NCBI GenBank assembly: GCA_037892935.1 | Contig: JAYXKI010000010.1 | Location: 558,001-622,000, forward strand | Origin: Phlebopus portentosus | Lineage: Eukaryota > Basidiomycota > Agaricomycetes > Boletales > Boletinellaceae | Reading direction: 5' to 3' | Length of the DNA stretch: 64,000 nt | Shown: in pieces, positions 36,859-47,395 of the stretch | Layout: each line of letters opens with the position of its first letter | Numbering within the stretch: the stretch's first letter is position 1 | Program-made: the position numbers and the translations under genes | Notes under the pieces: generated by a model | Database searches by the model: none | Told to the model about the DNA's origin: nothing | The model's input: only the letters and a program-made list of their open reading frames with translations

Positions 36859-39603
36859 ACCTGTGTGACGCCGCCGATAGAAAGGAGCTGAAGATTCAAA
36901 ATAAATGAATAAATAAATAACAGGGACACCTGAGCATGCATTCCCCAATCACCAAATTATTAGGATTTTTCTCGGGCGGTGCTTGGCATCTTCGCATACC
37001 ATACTCGTCCTATACCAATTCGCCTCGAAAAACGTCTAGCTAAGTAGCTAAGACGGCCCATGAGGTCCAGAACGTTATGATAACGGCCTCCGAGCTCTAT
37101 CAAAGTTTCAGCCCAAGGAAGGACAAAGACAAGAACGTATGCGTGTGCATTCCACGCGCCCGCCGAAGCATGCACCGAAATGAAATACATCATCAGAACA
37201 TGCATATGCGTACGCGCTAGCCAAGTATTGGAAGCAGATGAAGAATCGCTGCGCAGCATGTGTCCTCCGAGTCGGAAGAGAAACTCGGAGTCGAGAACTT
37301 TGTTCGTTAGTCGGTTATGATGACTATTGGCGACATATCGCGGGGGGGGGGGGGGGGGGGGGCCGTGTTAATAAATACGAGGCCATATGCGTCTGCGAGC
37401 GTGCTGCGACCGGTCGGCCAGATCTTGGATAAGAATAAAAATAAAAATAGAAATAAGTTACTGGCGAACCAGCCGCCAGCCTGAGAGTCAAAAGGGTTCT
37501 TATTAAATAAAATAAATAAAAATAAAAATAAAATAAAACCAATCAGAACCTTCGTAAGCTTGCGGGTGCGCAGCTCTTGTTGAGTCGCAGTACAGTACTA
37601 CTGTACCAATACAGTTTATCCACTCATGACTCACTCGGAGTAAGTAGCGGCGTATCAGAAAGGCGATAATACTAATATTAACCTTAATGAAAAGGAAAGA
37701 ATTAATCTCCGAACATTAGTACTAACAGTGTCGGACGAACCTTTTATCAGAACGCAAGGTACGCCCTGAGCGAGGACCGAGGAGACGCACCGCTAGAAGA
37801 ACCAGGGCTAGCGAGAGTACTGTGCAGTATGGCTGAATGTGAGGACTAGTACTTGGTTAGAGGGAAAGGCAGCAGAACGCCGCTATAGCCGAGTCGAGAC
37901 CGAACAAGACAACACGAGAGGACCTAAAGACACGCGCGTCAGGAACGACTGACATACATAAACGCATACGGGAGAAGAAAACGTATTCACCATATTCGAA
38001 GATTCACCAAGAATCCCGTCTTACTGTGTCATACAAGTCTCCCGAGTATGTACATATTGTATCAACTTGACCGATGCGACAACGAATAGATGCGCATTGT
38101 TAGATTGCAAAGATTAATGTAATTTCATATTACTATCGACTATCGACTAACATAGCTTTGATATTGTATTGATATCGTCTTGTGGTGAGGGCCTCGACTC
38201 GTTCGCAAGGAGTAGTCGGGACTCGGACGCGGGAGTAAGGCGGGCGGGATGATGATAATGATGAAAGGTGAGTTGGATACGATGGGTTAATGAAGAGAAG
38301 TCAAGAAGCTCAATTCGGTAAAGGTGAAAGGCGGAAGTAGGGCGGCAGGCACCGAAAAGATTAAAAAATGAGGGAAAGGGAAGGATGGCAAAGTAACAAT
38401 ACAAGATCGAGAAGCCTTTGCAAGTGACACGAGGACGTACACGGTATACAAGTACGTCTTTGCTACCAAAGAGAAAAAAGAAAAAGAGGTATCAAAAGAG
38501 ATAAAGACGGATGATGATACAGGTTTGACGTTGGCAATTATTATTGCGTTCGATTATTATTAGTTTGCGTCGTACAACTGAAGAGTTGAAAGGAAACAAT
38601 GAAGGAAGAGCAGAAGAAGACATTGCGAAGGATAAACTATGAACATTGCAAGAAGTGATATGAGAGAGAAGAAAAAACATGATCGTTGAGATGGGAAAGA
38701 GAGGTAGCGGGTAACGTAAGACAAGACCATGACCACTCGACACAACATTTTGAAAATGAGGGATGATACGATGTTGGCGATGATGTTGCACTGCATCCCC
38801 GACCAAACAAATGCCAGGATGGGAGGCGGCCGGTTGCTGTGATGACGACTTTCTTTTCAACTCCCTCCCATCATTATCACAAATGAGATAACAAATCGCG
38901 AGCTGGCATCATCCGGTCGATCGCGCTCTCACGCCGACTGGGGATTCGGATGTCGGGCTCGGGAGGTATATTCGCTTCAAGCACCAAGCGACGAATGAAT
39001 GAAGTCACTTTCCCCGTCTTCTACGCGCAACCCAAATTGGGAAGAAAGAAGAGCATGCACGTTGCTGGCGTTCGTGTACGCGAGTCGCCGCCATTCCATA
39101 GATATCGCGCCCCGCCCCACTCGAGGAAGGAGGGCGAGGAAAAAAAACAAGGCAATACTCCCGATCCTTCTTCTTCCTTGTTGGCATAATAGTGCGCTAG
39201 CGTCGGCGTACGTGGATACGAAGAGAAAAAAATGTTTGTCAGGCCACGTCGTGGGGAAGAGAGGAGGGGAGTAAGGGTAGAGCGCGCGTCGGCGGGAAAA
39301 AGAAGGCATGGGCATCTTGTTGTGTCGCCGAATTAATGAAGGAGGAAAAAATATGAAAAATGTAACACGCTCTGTGTACGCGGAGGAGAGCGGCGGCGCG
39401 AGAAGACCAGCTGAACGACAGGGCTGTCCGCGATGAGAAGGTCAGATAACACGCGCTGCTTGTCGTTCGCCATAAGTGGGTGAGTGTGCCGAGAAAAGCT
39501 GCCAAGAATGTGTTGTGTATATGCTGGGAAGAGACCGCTCTCCCTTGTCCTTCCAGGTCTGCCCATCCATATCGGGGTGAATCGGGCGGACAGGACAGGG
39601 CAT
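36859..39603. other. Non-coding stretch with low-complexity DNA
   Basis: About 2.7 kb without a supportable gene. It includes the 21-G tract (37342-37362), A/T-rich AAATAAAA-type runs at 37430-37540, and purine-rich sequence at 38300-38750. The right part probably includes the 3' untranslated region of the minus-strand gene that ends at 39604. Confidence 0.5.
37342..37362. repeat. Poly-G homopolymer tract (21 G)
   Basis: The longest G run in the window, in non-coding DNA. It could fold into G-quadruplexes, and its true length may be miscounted. Confidence 0.9.
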
Positions 39604-40662
39604 TCATTGCTCAAAGTCGTATTCGACAGCAGCACGGCACGCCTCGTTCGTGCGCGGGCTGAACCCATGTCTGTGAAGGCTACCACGGTCGGGGAACCAA
39701 GCGTCGCACGCTGAGCAGCTGTGTACGCTCACACTGCGGACCGAGGCAGCGGAGGTGGAGGCCGCAGATCCCGTAATGGAAGCAGGTTGAGTAGGAGCGT
39801 GTCGTGAACGCTTTGAGGAGTGCGAGAGCTGTAAAGGCGCGAGAAGAACGGAGTCAGCCAAATGAGACTGGAAGTTGTTCACACGAAGAGGGAAGAAGAC
39901 TGGGGTGCTGGGTGTATGCGTGGGTAAAGATTAAAATAGCGGGTGCTAGCGTACAGTAGTTGTGTTTAGACGGAACTGGCACGTCCCAGGAAGGAAATAG
40001 AAGGGAAGTCATGACGAGAATGATACAGTACAGTACATACCCTCTCACTCGATTCATCCTCGACAACTTTTCGTTTAGAACGCAAAGGCGATGGTGCTGT
40101 CCGTCGATTAGAACATATCTGAAATCATAAGGGCATACAACGTACCGAATTGTGCACCGACGGCCTTGGCATATGCGTCCCGCCATTGCTCGATCCGTCG
40201 CATACGCGCGGAATACGAGTCCGCGGGAGCAGCGCGTCGAGGTTCAGGTTCTTCTTCTTCCGAGCATTCCTCATCATCCTCTACCGATTGCTCCTCCGAT
40301 GAGCAATACGATTCGCTCGCAGCTTCTTCCTCTTCCTCTTCTTCTTCTTCATCATCCTCGGAAGAATATGCAGATGAGGACGCGTAGCTTGACGATGACG
40401 CCCATGAGCTGGATCCTGGTACGGAGATGTGCTCACGCTTCGACGGTGGAGGGACCTCCTCGAGCTGGATGATCTCGATGGTACGTCGTTGGTGGAGGTA
40501 ATAGTCGTGCTGCGGGCGCGGTGCAAGACGAGGGTCGGCGAGATGGTTGAAAGCGGCTGTCACGCCCGGACTAGCTGGTTTGTATGCAGCGAGCCCTTGG
40601 TGGGCGTGGTGGTAAGGACCTCCGACCATGACGAGGGAGGTGTTCGAGTCGTTGTTGAACAT
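39604..40662 (-). CDS. Acidic-stretch protein with C-terminal C2HC-like cysteine/histidine motif
   Basis: Three exons: 40662-40146, 40096-40041 and 39867-39604. They total 837 nt, 278 residues (checked in frame). The start is MFNNDSNTSLVMVGG. A Ser-rich segment is followed by a long acidic run (EDDEEEEEEEEE and EEEPEPR), then SARMRRIEQWRDAYAKAVGA, a basic SKRKVVEDE patch, and a C-terminal segment HSCSACDAWFPDRGSLHRHG with a further Cys in NEACRAAVEY. The Cys-X2-Cys and His/His/Cys spacing suggests a small zinc site. It is not a canonical C2H2 finger. No family is recognised. The overall character (acidic, basic patch, zinc-like end) suggests a nuclear protein, which is inference. Confidence 0.72.
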
Positions 40663-41639
40663 GATTGCGAGGACTATGCAACGCAAGAGCCGGCCTTATA
40701 AAGGGAAGGGGCAGAGAAGGGAGAGAAGAAGAGTTGGAGAGAAACGGTGGCCGGGGCGGGATATGGGGCTATAAAGAAAGACAGCAGACAGATCGAGATT
40801 TTTATTTATTTATTTATTTACCCGATTCTTTTCGGTGTCTCACAGCCACGGACCCGGTCGATTGGCCACATCTCCCGGCCCAACCCCAACAGGGCTCCGG
40901 GTCCGCGGTCCAGTCCATGGTCCATCCCTGTCCATGGGCCATGGGAATTCGATCTATTCAAATGCATCGCGTGGCTTCGGTCCCGCCTTCGCTCTCACCT
41001 CCCACTCTTGGCGCCGACATCTCCCCGCTGCGCTACACACGCACACACCGTGCTGTACATACAACACATTGACATATCATATCATTCATCATATCCGCAG
41101 GCAACTCATTACTATTAGCCTGTCTACGTAACACAACGTTTATAAATATTGCGTTTACACGTAAGACAGACAGCGCTGTGAGTATGTGCGTATGTACAGC
41201 TCAACCGACAGGTATAGCGCGAAATTCGAAAATAGCTTTTTTGCCTTCTTTTCCGCTCTCCCGCCGTAAGTGGACCCGCCAGCTCAAACATTTTCCCTTC
41301 CAGAACCCACGCCAGAAACTCACCCGCCACACCATACATCCGGCATCACCTCGTTCCAATCCAATCATCACAGCAAGAGAAACTATCAACGACACGACAT
41401 CACCTGTTCACATTGTCCCCATCATCGTGACCACGTCTCCCAGAGCACGGGAACAGAACAGAATAGAATAGAACACGAACAGAACGACGACGACGACAAC
41501 AGGAACAGCGACAGAATAGAATCTCATCAGAAATAAACGCCCAGCCGTCTCCCAAGCTACCTTTCAACTGAGTCGTTACCCCAGTCTAGGACCCCAACAG
41601 GGAAGATCACTGCCATCCCCCGTCACGAGTTCACCAAAT
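40663..41639. other. Intergenic, low-complexity
   Basis: About 1 kb with a TTTA microsatellite near 40800-40820 and an AGAACAGAAT/GACGAC-rich stretch at 41450-41520. It holds the promoter of the gene that starts at 40662 and the 3' region of MKT1. No gene is seen. Confidence 0.5.
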
Positions 41640-44600
41640 TCAAGGTCTCATGGGTCGCAGCCACGCTTCTGCAGCCTCGAATTGCTCGGCGAGTTCAGGT
41701 AGGACCGCCTTCTCGCTGTGCATCAGCCTCATCGCCGTGAGCGCCTAAAGTCCCCCCGTGCCGAACATGTGTTTTGCGTTAGTTGGAAATGATATGTGCA
41801 TCGCGAGGCAAGATCCAAGAACAAGAAAGATGGCATTCCCATGAGAAAAACCCACGGCGGCCCAAGATCCATTCGTGTTTGATGCATGAGAAGACAAGCA
41901 GGCAGGGAAACGTTTTTCAATACACCTTCCAAACTGGGAAATTAGGCTGTAGAAAGCACTCACGCAGTCCCAGAACCGGAATCCCCGCTCGACTTCGCCC
42001 TTCGGATTCTTGATTCCAGGGAACGTCTCCTCGCAGATTTCCAGTGCGAGTTGTTTCGCCTCCTTCACACCTTCTGCATTCGCATCCCGCACGCACTGGC
42101 GGCCGTTGATGTGCGTCAACGCGTCCAAGTATACTTTCGCAAGGATGCCGAATCCCGTGTTGACATCAACCTGGAAGGGAAGTGACAATGCAATATCAAG
42201 GTAGTCGTCCCGGACGCGCTTGGCGTCTCCGCGGAGCAGCATGTTCAACGACGTAACCTCAAGCAGTATTCGAAGAGCGCGCGTGAGTGATTTCACGAAC
42301 GAGTTGAACACGAGAAGTTCCCGTGACAATGGCGCGGACCAGGCTTGTGGCTACCAGAAGGGGAAGGTTTTTTTTTGTCGGCAAGGGTCATGATATGGAA
42401 CCATGGGCAGACGGGACGAACGGAATGTGATGAACGGAACCGAAGGGCATATTAATAGATTCATCGTCAGTACTGTTCGTTGGGAAAATGCGGGAAAGCC
42501 TCCCAACGATCGAGCTCAAAGTAGCTCGGCCAGTTGGGTCCGCTTGCCGAACAGAACGCACCTTGGCATTCAACGGCACGATACTGAGGACTCGCATCAC
42601 CAAAAGCATGCATTGCTTCTCATCGTCTACACCGGCAGTTGGGTAAGAATAGACGGACGGAACTCAAGAATAGACGAGGAAATCCAATGAGCTTACCGGT
42701 ACCGAAACTTGGCCCACCACTGAATGCTCGGTTGGTCCAGAGGTGGCCATGCATTACCCCTGCCCTGACCAGCTCAAGGAACAAATACAATGGATCTTGG
42801 AATTTATCATTTACTCTTGCGGTTTTGATCGCGGCGTGCATCGCGCGAGCCAGAGCACCATGAGTGTGGGAGGTCTGAAGGAATCTGCGATTTACGATCC
42901 AAGGGAAAGAAAGCACGAAACGGTACACGGGATAAATGAGCATCCTTTGCAAATACGTCGCGTAGAGGGAGCAGAAGGAAAAACGTTTTTACGTACCCAC
43001 GCAGTTCAAGGAACCGCCATATTACGTTGGCAACCACTTCGTCCTTTTTCTCCAAGGGTGGATGATCCGGGTTGTGATGATTCTTGTCAATTTTGTCCTT
43101 CCGTATCCTCGTACGAGCTGCAAGTTTCTCGGTTGCGGTTGCGCCCAGGCACAGGGCGAAATCGATCGTAGAAGACTGAAGTTTCAGATGAATTACGATT
43201 CTGGGAAATAAGTTTTCGATAGATCCCAGACACTCACGTTCTGTCGCCGCAATTCTTCCTCAACAATGGCATACGGAACAAGCCAACCAGCCACTCGCTC
43301 CGCCAACTGACCAGTCTGTGTTGAGTTGTGATTAATGGTTTTTTGACCGTGGTTGCTTGGTCCCTGAGGTCCCTGTGGAGGTTCAAACCAAAAGCATCCA
43401 GCAACTCGCCGACCGTTCCAGAAGTTGTTGAGTACATTGCTGATCAGCGCAAGAGCGGTCGCACGCGGACCCGTCTGGTAGTCCGTCACAACTTCTTTAA
43501 CAAATCGTCTATACTCAGTCGTCTCTCCATTATCAAGTGGCGGCGGTTCCAGTATCTGGCCTGATGTCAACCATACCAACGGTTGAGGGGTGATCAAGCC
43601 GCGCGAAAGATAGAGATAGACTTCATCGGGCAAACGGTTCGTAAAGATCTCGTGTAGATCTTGTGGCACATCACTCATGGAGGGGTGATGAGGCGGATGG
43701 TGCGGAGAGGATCCTGAGGGCGAAGGCCCGTTAGTTGCCAGTGGGAGAGGCTGTACTGTGCCTTCAGAAGACAGGATCAAGGAATACTTGATCATACAAC
43801 GCGTCCTAGCGAAGTGCTCGAGGTAGTAAGTCATCTTAACTGCAGGATGCTCGGCAAACGCGCTAACAGCGGCATGACCGGACTTGTAGTACTTAACCAT
43901 GTCCACAATTGCTTTCAGTGTGACCTCATGTGCAGTTGGAGGGAAGGGCGGGCTGTGCTCACAGCCGACAAGAATTCCGGTGTCAAGGAATTGCTCCTCG
44001 TTGAGCTGCAAATCGGTCAGAAATGCTCGTTTGGAGATGAAGGAAAAGGTCGGCGAGGAAGACGCTGGGTCAATACTCGTGATGAGCTTGTCAACTCCAG
44101 GATATAGCAAGGTCTCGGTCGGACCAAAGATGGCATGGATATATGACTTCGAGTGTCGTTGCAAGTAAATTAACTGTCGCATAAAAATTAAACGAATTTG
44201 GCTGTCATTCAATAGGCTTACGCAGACATAATTGCAGAACACACCTGAGCCCATGATACGTAGGGAGCAACAAGATACTCGACATTACGATGCCTGAAAA
44301 TACGCAAGACTATCCTCCAAATATCCCATTGTATGATGTTGGCACGTCCTTCAAATAGTTTCGTAGCCGCATCTTCTTGGCCATTTTCATACTTTCCCCA
44401 AGCAGCCTGTCGGTCACGTATAGATTCTGCGTATTCTTGTTGCAACTGAGGTCTAATTTTTTTGTTCGGGATAAGTCCAGGGAAGACGAAAACAGGCTTG
44501 ATGCGAAGCTTTTCGAGTACACGTAGATCGGATTCCAAGCGCGACACCAGTGCAAGAGGTGCACCGCCTGTAGCAGCGAGCAGAGGCTCTCTAGAGGGCG

Positions 44601-44779
44601 GAGTATCAAGAAGATGCTGTAAGTAATGTGCAGCATCGATGCCTAGACGAGAATCCGAAAGTGTTGAGAGCGGCAACGTCTGAACGTGCTTGCGCTCTGA
44701 CAGGTAAGCTGCAGATTAAATCAGTCGCAATGCAAGCATCAGTAACAAGCCTCCCACCATCCAAATGCTTGATTGGCAT
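41640..44779 (-). CDS. MKT1: Mkt1-like post-transcriptional regulator (XPG/FEN1-like fold)
   Basis: A multi-exon gene. Exon 1 (44779-44758) gives MPIKHLD. Exon 2 (44708-44245) gives YLSERKHVQTLPLSTLSDSR, then LGIDAAHYLQHLL and the end WAQ. Exon 3 starts at 44173 with LIYLQRHSKSYIHAIFGPTE and runs to about 43238. Exons 1 and 2 total 162 codons in frame (checked). Later exons give SSTIDFALCLGATATEKLAA, NVIWRFLELRG, and a C-terminal domain ending FWDC-ALTAMRLMHSEKAVLPEL with a TGA at 41640-41642. The XPG-N-like GID segment and the Mkt1 central and C-terminal domains are in the usual order. In yeast Mkt1 acts with Pbp1 on mRNA translation and stability. The protein is not expected to be an active nuclease, because family members lack catalytic acids (known of the family; not verified residue by residue here). 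Confidence 0.87.
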
Positions 44780-45914
44780 TGTGGCCTTGCGTCGTGCGTT
44801 CGTCCGTCGTGAACGGTGAAGAATGTACAGGACGTGCGGTGTGCAGCGCGCTTGCTGAAACTCGTTGAGCGAGCTGTGAACTTCTTGCTTACATAACCAG
44901 ATGATCGTCCTTTCCGATTTTATCCGCGACTGCAGACACTTTTTGATGTCTTCTACAACACGTCAATTCAGCATCCTTGAAGCAAGAATTCGCTTTGAGT
45001 ACTGGCTTAGTGAATTTAATAAACCACTTTCAGAGCCGTGCATTCTATGCCTCCGTCTTCACGGAATACCTTCATACTGTATACTATCCAATCCCAGTGA
45101 CCCTCCTGGAGACCTGGACTTAGCACGAAAATCGCCTCTGACGACATGCTCTCATAGCTTATCGCCCTTCGGAACTACTTACGGGCTATCTTAAATAAGA
45201 AGCAGCCATGCTTCATTTACTATCGCGTTCGCGGGGCTTGTACTAAGACGATTTCTTGTGCGTGCAAAACCTCCGTTAATTGTGGATCTCTGTCTCTACG
45301 TGATTCAATTCTCTTCCATCTCTTATGGAGGCTTTGAGCCTTATAGTCTGGAATACAACCCTGTCAAGTGCATTGGGGACGAAGAGACTCGTTGTCGCTC
45401 GACTTGACTACATCTCCCGGTGGTCCATGAGCCCGGGTTCTTCCCAGCTGAAGGCGAATTTTACATCATGATTATTTCCAAGATGTCTTCACTCATTTGA
45501 ATACGATCATACTTGGAGAACAATTGATTCTTCGCAACCGCATCTCAAGTATATTCAGGTACATGTGGCATTTACCATCTGAATTCTCCTATTGAGTCGA
45601 CATTCTTTGCCTCTTCAGTGAGCGTACCTACCTCCGTCTTTTCGCTTGAATTTTCCCAAAGCGCAGCTCGTGGCAAAATTCTGGCAAACAATGATGTGAA
45701 ATTCTGAGGCACCTGTCGCTGTTTTTTCAAAGAATTGGAAACGCGTGGACCGGCGTTGCCACTTTGCATCTCCGAATTCTCTATTAATCCTGGAATTGTG
45801 GCTTTCAAGGACATTGTAAATGGAGACCGATCTCACGAAAGACGTGGAAGTCGCACGATTTTGCGGCCTGTTCCTTCATTTTGAAATCCTCGGAACCTAT
45901 TGGTAGTTAGTGAT
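44780..45914. other. MKT1 upstream region up to the retrotransposon
   Basis: About 1.1 kb without a supportable gene. It holds the MKT1 promoter side. The LTR element is inserted at its right end, 1.1 kb upstream of the MKT1 start. Confidence 0.5.
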
Positions 45915-45918
45915 ACGG
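45915..45918. repeat. Target-site duplication, left copy (ACGG)
   Basis: ACGG directly precedes the TG of the left LTR and is repeated directly after the CA of the right LTR (57404-57407). The next base on the right is T, equal to the first base of the left LTR. The duplication is therefore 4 bp, or 5 bp (ACGGT) if the LTR is taken to start one base later. Confidence 0.8.
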
Positions 45919-47261
45919 TGAAACTCCTGTGCACTGTCTGATAGCTGAGGAGTGTCACAGTTCTTGGGGGCTGTTCGGTAAGATTAAAACGAGTGGGAAA
46001 GAGAAGGGTGATCTTTGGGGGGAAAACTAGAGAAGGGCTGATGCGTCGATCTGGGTTCCGGAGCAGTTCCGGAAGGGATGGAGGAGAAATGGGATTGAAG
46101 GCTGCTGGATGTATGCGAGGGGGGGGGTTGGATTAAAGGAGATAGGCGAAGAAGCAAGGCGGGAGAAGTCGAAGCAAGGGGGGATCGGCGGTGGCGGTGC
46201 GAAGGTAATCGATGTCCTCACAGGTAATCCCTCGATGGATTCGAACCCTGAAGGCGGAAGACGATGAGACGAAGCTTAGAGAAGGACTTCCCCTAAGCGC
46301 TGACGATTCGAAGGTGATCCTTTCGAGGATCCGACACGATATAACGGGTTACGACGAGTTACGACGGGTTTCGGTGGGTTACGAAGCGAAACGGAGCGAT
46401 ACGACGCGGAACGAAGCGATACGCAAGGGACTCAAGTGAGACCTCGCGTAGAGGCGTAGGGAGGAGAGATGAGGGTCTCCGACTTCAACACGGGTTGAAC
46501 TGATCACACTGGGCTCGGGTACGACTGCAGAGCAGGAGACTCGAGGCGTATGAGACAGAACTATCGTGTATTTGTGGGAGATAGAGTCGAGGAGAGTACA
46601 GGAAGAGTCGAATTGGTCTCGACTGTAGCTAAAGTGGGTTCAAGCCCGAGCTAAACTGTTTTCTGCTAAAACTCTCGGGCTAAAAACTGGGCTCCTACTA
46701 CAAGTTGCTCGCCTATTTATAACTTTGTCCGAACCTGAGCCATCGGAGCGTCAGGGAGCATAACGAAAGGAAATCGGAAGTGAAAATCATAAGGGAACGC
46801 ACGGGAACAAAGTACGAGGTGAGCATTTCTGGAAGGTGGCGAGATAATGACCATAGAGCATAACACAAAATGTGAGCGCACACGGAATAATGAGCATAAG
46901 AATCATAAGGAACAAAACAAAATATGAACGCATATGGGACTCAAAAGGGGAAAAGCCGGAGTGCGTCGCGTCGGGTCGAAATTTGGGAGGTGTCGGGGGC
47001 CGATTGCGGATCCTTCAATTTACCTCTCGTGCCTGGGTTTAGTAAGACGAGCTAGCTAAGTCAGCCTTTGTAAGTTTTCGACTGGGTGGCTCGAGCGTCC
47101 GAAGGTTCTTCCTACGCAGCGGTCGAGTGCGAGAGGCTACAGTAGTCCGTTCCACTTCGAATCGAATCGATCCGCACTGAGTTCCGCTGTTGCGATGCGG
47201 ATCACCGCGGAACACGTGTCACGTGCGCGATCCCGGACCTAGCGTGTCGATGCTTCTTACA
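45919..47261 (-). repeat. 3' long terminal repeat
   Basis: 1,343 bp, TG...CA, matching 56061-57403 base for base as far as read. It contains a degenerate tandem run built on ACGA/GTTACGA words (about 46339-46430), a TATA-like site in element sense at 46712-46723, and a perfect pol III B-box-like word (GGTTCGAATCC) on the minus strand at 46237-46247. Its inner edge lies 134 nt from the start codon of the plus-strand cargo gene, so it probably also supplies that gene's promoter. Confidence 0.95.
46712..46723 (-). promoter_or_regulatory. TATA-like box in the 3' LTR (element sense)
   Basis: The minus strand reads GTTATAAATAGG, a good TATA element for transcription in the element's direction. The same site in the 5' LTR (56854-56865) would drive the genomic transcript. 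No equally clear TATA was seen on the plus strand. Confidence 0.6.
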
Positions 47262-47275
47262 TCTCCCGGTTTCTT
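47262..47275 (-). other. Putative polypurine tract
   Basis: Read on the minus strand, AAGAAACCGGGAGA lies directly before the TG of the 3' LTR. It is purine-rich with a CC interruption. Its position fits the plus-strand primer of LTR elements. Confidence 0.55.
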
Positions 47276-47395
47276 GAAATCGTGACTGTCCGCAGTCACT
47301 CTCCCAATAGGGTTAGACTCGGCGTCTCTAGATTCTTGACGCGTAAAACGCGGTTCGCGACGCGTTCCGTTCATCTATCCTCTCTTCTCTCCGTC

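Noticed and set aside
39239..39686. Overlapping minus-strand frames of 117-122 codons
   Set aside because: They partly overlap the last exon of the C2HC-like gene in other frames and show no domain. They were treated as shadows or 3' untranslated sequence.
46027..46439. Open frames of 64 and 75 codons repeated exactly at 56169-56581
   Set aside because: They lie inside the LTRs and are identical only because the LTRs are identical. They have no domain and sit over tandem low-complexity DNA.
46620..46650. GGTTCAAGCC word resembling a tRNA T-loop in the LTR
   Set aside because: The surrounding sequence does not supply acceptor, D or anticodon stems, so it is not a tRNA gene.
47282..47395. Upstream Met of the cargo gene at 47282
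   Set aside because: It adds 38 residues of basic, non-conserved-looking sequence (RSHSPNRVRLGVSRFLTRKT) that begins only 20 nt from the LTR. The Met at 47396 before the Gln tract is preferred, but the longer form cannot be excluded.
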